A stretch of 64,000 bases of DNA from Porphyra umbilicalis (GCA_002049455.2 KV919025.1:47989-111988), one strand, 5' to 3'. Counted from the first letter of the stretch, positions 33,284 to 44,354 are shown. Notes: a model not told the origin generated them from the sequence alone. Translations and numbers: made by a program.

Positions 33284-33917
33284 AGCGACGGCGGCGGCGG
33301 CGGCGGCTCCCGCCCCCCACCCGTGCCCCGGGGGCATCCTCGTGCGGGCGCCGAGCCTCGCCACCTCTGCCGCCCGCGTCTTTGCCGCCGGCGACTGCAC
33401 GACGGTGACGGTGCCGGCCGGCGGGGGTGGCTTGTGGCACCAAATGCGGTTGTGGGGGCAAGCGCGGGTCGCGGGCGCCGTCGCCGCCCGCTCCGCCCTG
33501 GCCGCCGCCACGGCCGGCGGCGGCGGCGGTGGTGGCGACGGCAACGGTGACGGCGGCGTCGACGGCAACGGCGACGGCGGCGACGATGACGCGGACCTGT
33601 CCTTTGAGCTCTTTGCGCACGTCACCTGGTTTATGGGCGCCAAAGTCGTGCTCCTCGGCCGCTACGGCGGGCAGGGGCTGCCACCCGGCTACACCGTCTA
33701 TGAGGCGGACGGCGCCGACGGCGGGGAAGGGGGGCCGGGCGCGTGGGCGCGCGCCGTCGTCGGCCCGACGGGCCGCCTCGTCGGCGGCGTCCTCGTCGGC
33801 GAGACGGGGTTGGAGGAGGCGTATGAGAATTTGATGCTCGACCGCCTCGACGTGCGCGGCGTGGGCGACCGGCTGGTTGCGGGGGGGGGGATCGACTTGG
33901 CCGACTACTTTGACTGA
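31758..33917 (+). CDS. PYROXD1: PYROXD1-type FAD/NAD(P) oxidoreductase, frame broken at homopolymers
   Basis: Class I pyridine nucleotide-disulphide oxidoreductase; in animals the family protects the tRNA ligase complex from oxidation. The N-terminal FAD site is HIIVVGGGVAGVAAAEHL. The NAD site is ARAVALVGNGGIALELAW, preceded by VLTLRDGDSVDRL. The second FAD motif is AARVFAAGDC, followed by HQMRLWGQARVAG. The C-terminus is diagnostic of PYROXD1: LSFELFAHVTWFMGAKVVLLG, then GVLVGETGLEEAYENLMLDR and IDLADYFD. These blocks lie in different frames. Shifts fall at C runs at 31762-31778 (between the ATG at 31758 and the FAD motif) and 32316-32327, and at the G run of about 30 near 32552-32581. Ala/Gly-rich insertions swell the protein between domains. 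Homopolymer miscounts are the simplest explanation; a decaying gene is the alternative. Confidence 0.85.
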
Positions 33918-34689
33918 GGGGGGGGTGGGGGTGGGGGGGGGGGGGGGGGCGCTCGCCATCGCGGGGGGCTTGCGTGAGAGTGGCACGCGCGCGGGGTGGG
34001 GGGGAGGGGGGGGGAGGGTGGTGGGGGTTGTCGCGGCCGGCGCTCCCGACGCGGCGGCGGCGGTTGACGGGGCACGCGGCTGGTGGCGTCGACGGTTGTC
34101 GGGGCCGCTGACGCGGCGGGGCGCCTGGTCGGCCGCCGCCCGTACCGCCGCCGTGGCGTCTGCGACGTGGCGCGAGGTGGCAGCGGCGGTGGCGGCGGCG
34201 GCGGCGGCGGCGACCGACCGCCGCCAAGAGCAGCGCGCGCGCGTCGTGCGGCGGCGGCGCCTCCCGCCCCCGCGCCGGCCTCGCACCCGGCCGCGGCGCG
34301 GCGCGCCCCTGCCACGCCGCTCAGCGGCGGGCATCCCGCGGCGTCCCCCCCCCCCCCCCCCCCCCCCCACGACCGACGTGGCCGGCGACGCTGCGCGCCC
34401 GTGCCCGTCGACGCTGCCGCCGCGGCGGCGGCACCCCCCGCCGGCCGCTGCCCCCGCGTCGTGCCGTCGCCCGCCGCGTCGGCGGCGCCGCCGCGGCGGC
34501 GCGCGGGCGCCTCGGCACGGCGCGCGACCGCGCGGCGCGGCGCCGACCGGCCGCCCGCCCGGTCGGCGGGCGCGCCCCCGCGCGGCGGCGGGGCGGCGGC
34601 GGGTGCCGCCGCCGCCGCCGCCGCGGCGCGTCGGCGCCGTGGCGGCGCCCCCGCCGCGGGCCGCTGTTGCCTCGTGCGGCGGCGAGCCG
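33918..34689. other. Extremely GC-rich spacer
   Basis: G runs (33917-33950) and a C run (34345-34369). Every frame is partly open because of composition; no domain seen. Confidence 0.35.
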
Positions 34690-35140
34690 CGGCGCGGCCG
34701 TCGGCGGCGGGGCGTGCCCAGACGCCCGCGGCGGCTGCGCACGCCGCGGCTGCGTGCGGCGTCGGCGGGGCGGCGGCGGCGGCGGCGGCGGTCGCATCGC
34801 CAGTGGCGGGGGCGGCGGGCGGGGGGCGGACGGTGCCACGCGCCTGATCACACGGCGGCGGGGATGGGGTCTTGGCGGAGGGGGGGGACGGGCGGCCGTG
34901 GCGCGCGGCCCCATCGCGGCCGCCAGGCGGCGGGGTGGCGCGCGTGCCATTGCGCCGCCGCCGCCGCCGCCGCTGCCCGTGGTGGCTCTGGCGCGTGGCG
35001 GGGGCGCTGGCAGTCGGTCGGGGCGACGGGGGTGGCACGCCCGTTGCCCAGTGTCTCTACCCATCCAGCCGCTCGCGCCTCGTTTTCATCCTTTCCTCTG
35101 GTTTTTGTTTCTCGTGTTGCCCGACGTGGGGAACGCCGCC

Positions 35141-35479
35141 ATGACCGCCACCGCCGCCCGCCCCGTCGCTGTGCTGCCGCCCGCACGCGGTACGGTTTCT
35201 GCGTGCACCGCGCAGTGGCGGGCGGTCCAGCCGAGACGCTCCGCTCCCAGCACCGCCACTGCGACGGCGGCCGCCGGTGCGACCCGTGGGTGCCGCGACC
35301 GCCGCGTCAGCGCGCCCACCACGTGGTCGGTCGCTCAATACTGGACGGCACAGCACCACCGCCCCGACCACAGCCGGCTGTCCGGTAGGGGTGTCCAATC
35401 GGATGGTGATTCCAAACCGGTTAAAAAAACCCGGTTTTCGTCACAGCCTATTATCGATTCTAAACCCATCGGTAGTTAA
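35141..35479 (+). CDS. Possible truncated 113-aa gene start (copy 1)
   Basis: The ATG at 35141 (GCCGCCATGACC) follows a pyrimidine-rich leader (CCTTTCCTCTGG...TTTCTCGTG), like that of other genes here. The product starts MTATAARPVAVLPPARGTV and is Ala/Arg/Ser/Thr-rich, which could be an organelle-targeting presequence. It runs into AT-rich repeat sequence and stops. It may be a gene 5' end whose body was lost when repeats inserted. Copy 2 has it at 39629-39967. Confidence 0.25.
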   Translation: MTATAARPVAVLPPARGTVSACTAQWRAVQPRRSAPSTATATAAAGATRGCRDRRVSAPTTWSVAQYWTAQHHRPDHSRLSGRGVQSDGDSKPVKKTRFSSQPIIDSKPIGS

Positions 35480-35614
35480 TATGATACCTATTTCGACAAG
35501 TTCCGAATAATTCATTTTATGGCTGCACTCAATGAGTATGAGTATTATTCGTCAATTTGAAGCTTGTACAGCATTCCTTGACCAACGCATCTCAGCTCAG
35601 GCCACGCCCAGTTA

Positions 35615-36005
35615 TTGCTGATCCCCGAATTTTGTCCTGGGGGACAGAGACAGAGACTGACTCTGAATAAGAGCACTCTATTGGTTTAAAACGACAGTAA
35701 GAAGGCAACGAAGCCAATAGAAAGCCCGCGTTCGGAGCCGGGACCTTGCACCCAGCAGAACTCACTGTTTGTTGCCGCTTGATCCGCATTTCTTGGCAAG
35801 GAGCAAGCTGCCCACGCGAGATTTTCTACTGTCTCCTTGCCAGAAGTGCAGAAAAAAAGAGGAGCTGATGTTGATTTCCAGGCTGTATGGGCACATGTAA
35901 GCAATCGGGAGCACCAAGTCAGTCCCAGGGGCGCATCTGATTGGTGGAGAGAGTCGGTCCGCAAGTCAGTCTCTGTCCACCAGGACAAAATTCGGGGATC
36001 AGCAA
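35615..36005. mobile_element. TIR MITE, TTGCTGATCC family, TA target duplication (copy 1)
   Basis: TTGCTGATCCCCGAATTTTG at the left is matched by its reverse complement ending at 36005; the inverted repeats extend about 43 bases. TA flanks both ends (35613-35614 and 36006-36007). The internal 300 bases are non-coding. TA duplication suggests a Tc1/mariner-type mobiliser. A shorter relative lies at 51153-51293. Confidence 0.75.
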
Positions 36006-37095
36006 TAAGGTGGCTCATACGGGTCCGTGCATGACACCCTCGATACGAAAGTCCGGCAGCCACGAGCGGCTTTCTGACAGGCCCCCTGTTATTTGGGACG
36101 CGTCCCAAGTAAAACCGCCCTGAGAGCGTCTGAGGCATGGGGACGCTTGAGGCTGCTGCCGACTTAGTCGGCACACGTAGACAGCTTTTTCGTCGGCCGA
36201 ATCGGTCGCGGCGGGTATTTCATGGGAGGACGCGGCGCGCCCCATCCGGACGTATCAATCGAGGCGTGCGGTGATTGAGTAAGGCAAGTGAGAGCGAGGG
36301 TGTCGGTACGGAGTAAGTCACCTTTATGGCCCTCCATGCCTGGCGCTGGAACGACGCTCACCCACGACCGGCACCGGCGGCCCCGCCGCAGCCCCATCCG
36401 CTGCCGATGCCATGGCGGAGGCTGGGCCGCCGCGCTGCGCTATGGCAGGTGCCGTCTTCTTCTTTTAGCAGCCGTGCGCGCGGGTGAACGCGAGCACGCC
36501 AGCACAAGTAGGGTGAGTGCGGGCACAGGGGGAAAAAGTCCTTTTCGTGTCTACTCTCTCGTCCTCCGCCCCGGGGCTAGTCCCCAGGCACGTCCGCACT
36601 CATTCCCCCACAGGGCAGCACCCACGCTCAATCGACGCCCCACCCACTCAGGCACCCCAATCGGTCGGTCCGGTCGACCGACCGCCCCCAAGTAGTCGTG
36701 CACTCCGCTTGTACAGGCGCCTATGGTGCCCGCCACTCCCGACCGCACATACACATCGCCGCCGGTGAGGCGGGTTTGCACCCTGGTACGCTCACTCCAC
36801 CCCGCCCCGCTACCGCCGCAGCTCCGATGCCGTAGCGCCAGGGTGGGGGGAAGCGTAGGGGTTGGGCTAGGCTCGAGCTCGCCGCCGCCCAGCGTGCCAC
36901 CCACGGGTGGGGGTGACGCCCCGCCATTGGCAGAGGCCGCCCAGCGCGCGCTGGGCGATGCACTTCAGTTGATCGCTTCTCGATACGATCAATGTGAATT
37001 CGGCCAAGCGAGATAATCTTAAAGTCAGGAGGGAAAATTGTAAGGAAAAGGACCCCGACGGCTGCAACGCGGCAGCTGGACCCCGCTTGCCTCTG

Positions 37096-37147
37096 CTCGG
37101 GCAACCGGCGTACATACGTATGTATGTACCGGCCCACCGGGTTGCCG
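37096..37147. other. Nested inverted repeat
   Basis: A perfect 14-base palindrome, TACATACGTATGTA, is enclosed by CCGG...CCGG and then by GGCAACC...GGTTGCC. It is conserved in copy 2 at about 42300-42352. Confidence 0.6.
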
Positions 37148-37826
37148 GCGGTGCGCGATTGGCCGACATGCGACAGTCAGCAGCATTTTATTGGTCAATG
37201 CGTTGACCTCCGCTGGGCCGCGCTCAAACCCTGCTGCAGAGAGGAGCGACGGTTTCAGGGAGGACAAAATTGAGCTTCTCCGCGACCCTGCAAGCCTGAA
37301 AAACAGGTGCTCAACCACTAAATCGAACATGACGCATCAGCGAGACCAAAGATGCACCCGCATTCTAAGGCCGATAGTGTTTCGATCGGGATGAGCCGAA
37401 CAGGGACAATGGCCGCCGCCGCGCCATCCCCGCCGTCCCCCCTCCGTCCACCCCCAAAGCGCCGCCTCCAACGCCGCGTACTCCCCCCTCTCCCGTCGGC
37501 TACCCGCCTCCGTTGGCCAGTGCCCCCGCTCCTTCCCCCCGCATCGGCCTGGTGTGCGCCCGCTCCGCCCGCGTGCCACGCACCCCCGCCGCCCATCCTT
37601 GCGGCGCGTGGGGGCGCCTCCGTCCCCCACGCGGCGTGCCCCGCCGACGCATGGTGCGGCGGCGCCGCGGTCGCCGCCACTCTATCGCTCTCGCCGGTGA
37701 CGCCGCGGCGGCGCCCGTCTCCCCCGGCGACGCCCACGCGGCGGCGACGCCCGCCCCCCCCGGCTACGCCCACGCGGCGGCGGGGGCGGCGGTGGTCAGC
37801 ACGCCCCCCCCCCCCCCGGCGCACCC

Positions 37827-38132
37827 ATGGCCGGCATGTGGGGCGGCTGGGGCCGCCGCACCTACCACGCGGTCAAGAGCACCAACAGCGCCTTTTGCCT
37901 CTTTGCCATCAATGGGTTTATGTCCCTGGGGGCGATCAATGGGGTGTTTGCGCTGCTGGCCACCAACGCCCTCTTCTCCGCCCTGTCGGTCAACTCGCTC
38001 GGCTCCTTTGCGAGCGTCAACAGCTTTTTCTCGGCGTTTAGCCTCAACTGCTTCGTGTGTCTGGGGTGTTCGGGCGACTCATTTTGTCGGGGGGAAGCGT
38101 TTGGGGGGGCGACGAAGCTGTTGACGGAGTAA
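37827..38132 (+). CDS. 101-aa nonapeptide-repeat protein (copy 1)
   Basis: Not recognised. The ATG at 37827 has a strong context (GCACCCATGGCC). After MAGMWGGWGRRTYHAVKST the protein consists of seven nine-residue units: NSAFCLFAI, NGFMSLGAI, NGVFALLAT, NALFSALSV, NSLGSFASV, NSFFSAFSL and NCFVCLGCS. The consensus is N-[SGA]-x-F-x-x-x-[SAG]-hydrophobic. It ends CSGDSFCRGEAFGGATKLLTE. Regular Asn every nine residues with alternating hydrophobic positions suggests a short solenoid or membrane-associated stack; that is inference. A Pro/Arg-rich frame upstream (from about 37391) would join this frame if a C tract at 37804-37817 were two bases longer or one shorter. So the real protein may be longer. 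Confidence 0.6.
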   Translation: MAGMWGGWGRRTYHAVKSTNSAFCLFAINGFMSLGAINGVFALLATNALFSALSVNSLGSFASVNSFFSAFSLNCFVCLGCSGDSFCRGEAFGGATKLLTE

Positions 38133-38300
38133 CGGGTGACTGGGTCCTTGGCGGGCGGTGGGGGCGGACAGGGGAGCTGCCGCGGGGTGGGGCGGGTGGA
38201 AATCTAGGAGTAGGGAGACGGAGTGGCATCGGAAGCACGAGAGTGGTGTGCTGCTCCCTTCGGGCGAGGGTGGCAGCGACTAATTGGTGGGGAGTCCTAA

Positions 38301-39040
38301 GAGCATTGTTAACAATGAGATGCTATCCCCTTATTCAAGCCACGTTGCACAACGTGTCCCATTAAGCACCTGAAGTCCGATGTAACACCACTTTTTAGAC
38401 GAAGAAGCCCTTTTTTTGTTCGGGCCATGGAAATCGAACTACCTACTTGATTCTGGCTTTCGCTGACCAAGAATAGCTGTGCGGCTATCGCTTTTCTATT
38501 TCGAGTCGGAATAGCTTTTAGGATAGCCGAGGCTATCTCACGGGGGCCTCTGATTGGCCCATGAGATGGATCAACGACCCGTTTCACAGCAAATAGTAGC
38601 ACGTGGCTGCAACGTGTGCGCCACGTCTGCAAGATTGACTGCCTGTTTCTTCTGGGGAGAGGTGGTGGGAACGTCCGCAAGAGCTGTCGTGCATGGCAAT
38701 GGTCCTACAGTGACGTCCTTCTAGGCGTGGTCGTCATCAAGTGCTGCACATTTTGACCTGTTTCTTTGTCCGTCTGCCGACGAGCGTTCTCTGCGCCTTC
38801 GTTATGGTTGATACGGCTGCTCACCACAGTTGTCATCTGCCGCTGCAGTGAATCAAGTCCTGGCAGGAAATATCGTCTTGATCGGGCCCAGACAAGGCTT
38901 GGTGTAAGGAAACCTGCGGGTACTTAGGCTCATGACAGCACAGCAGCCAACCGCTGACGTACATGTGGCTGTCTAAGGACGCGGACTTGGTTCTAGAATG
39001 GAATAGCCGATAGCGATAGCCTGAGTTGTTGGCAATGCTC
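38301..39040. mobile_element. PIF/Harbinger-type MITE, 740 bp, with TAA target duplication
   Basis: Ends GAGCATTGTTAACAA at the left and TTGTTGGCAATGCTC at the right are inverted repeats matching at 13 of 15 positions. TAA flanks both sides (38298-38300 and 39041-39043). The paralogous site in copy 2 (43498-43510) reads GTCCTAATAGGT with a single TAA and no insert, so the empty site is preserved. A three-base TWA duplication is characteristic of PIF/Harbinger. AATAGC/GCTATC motifs are repeated in the interior and near the right end. No coding capacity. Confidence 0.9.
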
Positions 39041-39628
39041 TAATAGGTAGCGTGACAGTGTAGCGTGTGCGTTATCTCTTGTCGTCATCGCCCGGCGGTC
39101 TGGTTGCCTACGTCACCACCAGGGACATATTCAGCTGTTCTCTTGTTTGTCCTTCGGAGCACCGCTGTGGGCGGCACGCAGACGGCGCGGCCGCCGGCGG
39201 CGGGGCGTGCCCAGACGTCCGCGGCGGTTGCGCACGCCGCGGCTGCGTGTGGCGTCGGCGGGGCGGCGGCGGCGGCGGCGGTCGCATCGCCAGTGGCGGC
39301 GGCGGCGGGCGGGGGGCGGACGGTGCCACGCGCCTGGTCACACGGCGGCGGGGATGGGGTCTTGGCGTGGGGGGGGGACGGGCGGCCGTGGGGCGGCCCC
39401 ATCGCGGCCGCCATGCGGCGGGGTGGCGCGCGTGCCATTGCGCCGCCGCCGGCGCCGCCGCTGCCCGTGGTGGCTCTGGCGCGTGGCGGGGGCGCTGGCA
39501 GTCGGTCGGGGCGACGGGGGTACCACGCCCGTTGCGCGGTGTCTCTACCGATCCAGCCGCTCGCGCCTCGTTTCCATCCTGTCCTCTGGTTTTTGTCTCT
39601 CGTGTTGCCCGACGTGGGGAACGCCGCC

Positions 39629-39967
39629 ATGACCGCCACCGCCGCCCGCCCCGTCGCTGTGCGGCCGCCCGCACGCGGTACGGTTTCTGCGTGCGCCGCG
39701 CAGTGGCGGGCGGTCCAGCCGAGACGCTCCGCTCCCAGCACCGCCACTGCGACGGCGGCCGCCGGTGCGACCCGTGGGTGCCGCGACCGCCGCGTCAGCG
39801 CGCCCACCACGTGGTCGGTCGCTCAATACTGGACGGCACAGCACCACCGCCCCGACCACAGCCGGCTGTCCGGTAGGGGTGTCCAATCGGATGGTGATTC
39901 CAAACCGGTTAAAAAAACCCGGTTTTCGTCACAGCCTATTATCGATTCTAAACCCATCGGTAGTTAA
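39629..39967 (+). CDS. Possible truncated 113-aa gene start (copy 2)
   Basis: Counterpart of 35141-35479 with a few residue changes. Same leader, same truncation, same uncertainty. Confidence 0.25.
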   Translation: MTATAARPVAVRPPARGTVSACAAQWRAVQPRRSAPSTATATAAAGATRGCRDRRVSAPTTWSVAQYWTAQHHRPDHSRLSGRGVQSDGDSKPVKKTRFSSQPIIDSKPIGS

Positions 39968-40102
39968 TATGATACCTATTTCGACAAGTTCCGAATAATT
40001 CATTTTATGGCTGCACTCAATGAGTATGAGTATTATTCGTCAATTTGAAGCTTGTACAGCATTCCTTGACCAACGCATCTCAGCTCAGGCCACGCCCAGT
40101 TA

Positions 40103-41209
40103 TTGCTGATCCCCGAATTTTGTCCTGGGGGACAGAGACAGAGACTGACTCTGAATTCCAGGCACGTGCGTGCAATACCCCGGCCTTCAGGACGGTGGCG
40201 CGCTCGGCGACGCATTGACACCGGGCACGCCGGCCGGCTCTATGGCCGCGAGCGCGCACGGGGGCACGTACAGCCACGTTGCCGTGGTGGGTGGGGCGTC
40301 GGGTGGGAAAAGGGGTGCCGCCTCCGCCACCGCAGCGGCGGCGGCCCCCGCCGGCGTCGCGCCGCGCCCACGTGCGAGGCCGTCACTCCGCCGCGCAGCG
40401 CATCTGCGCACGGCGGGCAGGGCGGCCGAAACGGCGCACGGGCGGGCGGGTGGGACTGATCGCCGCGCGACGAGGCGCCTGTAACCGCGCCGCCAGATGG
40501 TGTCAGCAAACGCCGACGCGCCGCCGCAACAGAAGACGGCGCGCAGGCACGATCACTCGTTGGTAATAGTGGGCGCGTCAAGCCCCGGAAGTCGCTGCGC
40601 ACGGTCACCGCGCGCAACTCGGGGCGGTAGAGGGGGCACGGGGGCAGGCGCCGTCCGGGTCCAGTGACCCCTGTGGCAGGACAGTCCTTCTCAGCCACGT
40701 AACTCCATTCGTTTTTAGCGTCATCGCGACCCTTCCAACACTGACACGCCCTCAGATCCCTGAGGACACGAATGCAGACTGCCACCTCTGAAACGGAGAG
40801 CAAGTCCCTTGATCTAAGTATATGTGTGCATCACTACACTTTGAGAGCACCCTGTCCTAAAGGCCAGGGAATAAGAGCACTCTATTGGTTTAAAACGACA
40901 GTAAGAAGGCAACGAAGCCAATAGAAAGCCCGCGTTCGGAGCCGGGACCTTGCACCCAGCAGAACTCACTGTTTGTTGCCGCTTGATCCGCATTTCTTGG
41001 CACGGAGCAAGCTGCCCACGCGAGATTTTCTACTGTCTCCTTGCCAGAAGTGCAGAAAAAAAGAGGAGCTGATGTTGATTTCCAGGCTGTATGGGCACAT
41101 GTAAGCAATCGGGAGCACCAAGTCAGTCCCAGGGGCGCATCTGATTGGTGGAGAGAGTCGGTCCGCAAGTCAGTCTCTGTCCACCAGGACAAAATTCGGG
41201 GATCAGCAA
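40103..41209. mobile_element. TTGCTGATCC-family MITE, copy 2, split by an insertion
   Basis: Same element as 35615-36005, with TA at both ends, but interrupted between 40155 and 40870 by the 714-bp insertion. Confidence 0.75.
40156..40869. mobile_element. 714-bp dispersed insertion (family R)
   Basis: Present in copy 2 and absent from copy 1, where GACTCTGAA joins TAAGAGC directly. It begins TTCCAGGCACGTGCG and ends AAAGGCCAGGGAA. The first about 600 bases recur at 59848-60432 and the last about 107 at 63203-63312. The ends are weakly inverted (TTCC-AGGC against TTCCCTGGCC), and GAA lies at both borders. Class is not settled. No coding capacity. Confidence 0.7.
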
Positions 41210-43031
41210 TAAGGTGGCTCATACGGGTCCGTGCATGACACCCTCGATACGAAAGTCCGGCAGCCACGAGCGGCTTTCTGACAGGCCCCCTGTTATTTGG
41301 GACGCGTCCCAAGTAAAACCGCCCTGAGAGCGTCTGAGGCATGGGGACGCTTGAGGCTGCTGCCGACTTAGTCGGCACACGTAGACAGCTTTTTCGTCGG
41401 CCGAATCGGTCGCGGCGGGTATTTCATGGGAGGACGCGGCGCGCCCCATCCGGACGTATCAATCGAGGCGTGCGGTGATTGAGTAAGGCAAGTGAGAGCG
41501 AGGGTGTCGGTACGGAGTAAGTCACCTTTATGGCCCTCCATGCCTGGCGCTGGAACGACGCTCACCCACGACCGGCACCGGCGGCCCCGCCGCAGCCCCA
41601 TCCGCTGCCGATGCCATGGCGGAGGCTGGGCCGCCGCGCTGCGCTATGGCAGGTGCCGTCTTCTTCTTTTAGCAGCCGTGCGCGCGGGTGAACGCGAGCA
41701 CGCCAGCACAAGTAGGGTGAGTGCGGGCACAGGGGGAAAAAGTCCTTTTCGTGTCTACTCTCTCGTCCTCCGCCCCGGGGCTAGTCCCCAGGCACGTCCG
41801 CACTCATTCCCCCACAGGGCAGCACCCACGCTCAATCGACGCCCCACCCACTCAGGCACCCCAATCGGTCGGTCCGGTCGACCGACCGCCCCCAAGTAGT
41901 CGTGCACTCCGCTTGTACAGGCGCCTATGGTGCCCGCCACTCCCGACCGCACATACACATCGCCGCCGGTGAGGCGGGTTTGCACCCTGGTACGCTCACT
42001 CCACCCCGCCCCGCTACCGCCGCAGCTCCGATGCCGTAGCGCCAGGGTGGGGGGAAGCGTAGGGGTTGGGCTAGGCTCGAGCTCGCCGCCGCCCAGCGTG
42101 CCACCCACGGGTGGGGGTGACGCCCCGCCATTGGCAGAGGCCGCCCAGCGCGCGCTGGGCGATGCACTTCAGTTGATCGCTTCTCGATACGATCAATGTG
42201 AATTCGGCCAAGCGAGATAATCTTAAAGTCAGGAGGGAAAATTGTAAGGAAAAGGACCCCGACGGCTGCAACGCGGCAGCTGGACCCCGCTTGCCTCTGC
42301 TCGGGCAACCGGCGTACATACGTATGTATGTACCGGCCCACCGGGTTGCCGGCGGTGCGCGATTGGCCGACATGCGACAGTCAGCAGCATTTTATTGGTC
42401 AATGCGTTGACCTCCGCTGGGCCGCGCTCAAACCCTGCTGCAGAGAGGAGCGACGGTTTCAGGGAGGACAAAATTGAGCTTCTCCGCGACCCTGCAAGCC
42501 TGAAAAACAGGTGCTCAACCACTAAATCGAACATGACGCATCAGCGAGACCAAAGATGCACCCGCATTCTAAGGCCGATAGTGTTTCGATCGGGATGACC
42601 CGAACAGGGACGATGGCCGCCGCCGCGCCATCCCCGCCGTCCCCCCTCCGTCCACCCCCAAAGCGCCGCCTCCAACGCCGCGTACTCCCCCCTCTCCCGT
42701 CGGCTACCCGCCTCCGTTGGCCAGTGCCCCCGCTCCTTCCCCCCGCATCGGCCTGGTGTGCGCCCGCTCCGCCCGCGTGCCACGCAACCCCGCCGCCCAT
42801 CCTTGCGGCGCGTGGGGGCGCCTCCGTCCCCCACGCGGCGTGCCCCGCCGACGCATGGTGCGGCGGCGCCGCGGTCGCCGCCACTCTATCGCTCTCGCCG
42901 GTGACGCCGCGGCGGCGCCCGTCTCCCCCGGCGACGCCCACGCGGCGGCGACGCCCGCCCCCCCCGGCTACGCCCACGCGGCGGCGGGGGCGGCGGTGGT
43001 CAGCACGCCCCCCCCCCCCCCCGGCGCACCC

Positions 43032-43337
43032 ATGGCCGGCATGTGGGGCGGCTGGGGCCGCCGCACCTACCACGCGGTCAAGAGCACCAACAGCGCCTTT
43101 TGCCTCTTTGCCATCAATGGGTTTATGTCCCTGGGGGCGATCAATGGGGTGTTTGCGCTGCTGGCCACCAACGCCCTCTTCTCCGCCCTGTCGGTCAACT
43201 CGCTCGGCTCCTTTGCGAGCGTCAACAGCTTTTTCTCGGCGTTTAGCCTCAACTGCTTCGTGTGTCTGGGGTGTTCGGGCGACTCATTTTGTCGGGGGGA
43301 AGCGTTTGGGGGGGCGACGAAGCTGTTGATGGAGTAA
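43032..43337 (+). CDS. 101-aa nonapeptide-repeat protein (copy 2)
   Basis: Differs from copy 1 by one residue near the end (LLME instead of LLTE). The upstream C tract is one base longer (15 against 14), so here the frame is open further upstream from 42717 (206 codons). Retention of the intact frame in both copies, despite indels just upstream, supports this segment being coding. Confidence 0.6.
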   Translation: MAGMWGGWGRRTYHAVKSTNSAFCLFAINGFMSLGAINGVFALLATNALFSALSVNSLGSFASVNSFFSAFSLNCFVCLGCSGDSFCRGEAFGGATKLLME

Positions 43338-43645
43338 CGGGTGACTGGGTCCTTGGCGGGCGGTGGGGGCGGACAGGGGAGCTGCCGCGGGGTGGGGCGG
43401 GTGGAAATCTAGGAGTAGGGAGACGGAGTGGCATCGGAAGCACGAGAGTGGTGTGCTGCTCCCTTCGGGCGAGGGTGGCAGCGACTAATTGGTGGGGAGT
43501 CCTAATAGGTAGCGTGACAGTGTAGCGTGTGCGTTATCTCTTGTCGTCATCGCCCGGCGGTCTGGTTGCCTACGTCACCACCAGGGACATATTCAGCTGT
43601 TCTCTTGTTTGTCCTTGGGAGCACCGCTGTGGGCGGCACGCAGAC

Positions 43646-44322
43646 ACATTGCGGCTTGTGGATGACCGCCAACAGTATTTTTTGCGAAGCTTCTAGTAGG
43701 GATCCATTCGTGTTCTCAACGCTCAGGCAGCCACGTTGCATGGAATGGATGGCCCTAGTCGATTTGATGGTCACCCTCTAGGCCATTTGATTGGATGGTC
43801 CCATCTGCACGCCCAATCAAGAATATCCACGTTTCAGCATTCGATGGCTCACGATCGCTCTGGTCCAGATGGATTACACACGCAAGCGATTACAGATTCT
43901 GCCAAAAGCGTTTACAGATGCCTTCGGGGAACCCCCACTGTACAGTATACACTCCACACCAAGGCCCAGAAATGGTCAGCAGCGCGCCTGCACTGCCTCT
44001 CCGCTCTCTTCCGGGGGGGGGGGGGGGGGGGGCGGGGGGCCGCGACCACGACCACCCGCGCCGTGTCTGCCGCGTCGGCCGGCTCGCCGTGGGCGACCAC
44101 GGGGGGGGGGCGCCGCGACGTCGGCCACCGCCGCCCCTGCGCCTGCCTCGCCGCGGGCGACGACGGGGAGCCGATCGCTTGAGCGGGCCGCGCCCACCCC
44201 CGGGGGGGGTACCTGCTCCGCCCCCGCTGCCCCGCCCACCACCCCACCGCGACCGACCCGGCGGCCGACCCCGTCGCTGCGTCCCCGTCCTCCCCCCGCT
44301 CGCGCACCCGGTCGGCGGCGGC

Positions 44323-44354
<32 letters not shown>

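Larger units (their letters stand above)
34690..39182. repeat. Tandem duplication, copy 1
   Basis: Homologous to 39183-43645 in the same orientation, with only scattered substitutions and small homopolymer differences. The blocks correspond as follows: 34690-35667 to 39183-40155, 35668-38300 to 40870-43505, and 39041-39182 to 43506-43645. Copy 1 alone carries a 740-bp insertion (38301-39040); copy 2 alone carries a 714-bp insertion (40156-40869). Confidence 0.9.
39183..43645. repeat. Tandem duplication, copy 2
   Basis: Second copy of the unit described at 34690-39182. The junction is direct: the end of copy 1 (GGCGGCACGCAGAC) runs straight into the start of copy 2 (GGCGCGGCCG). After the end of copy 2 the sequence continues with unrelated ACATTGCGGC. 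Confidence 0.9.

Noticed and set aside
32262-34742. 826-codon minus-strand frame across PYROXD1
   Set aside because: Arg/Pro/Ala shadow of the plus-strand gene, which has clear family motifs.
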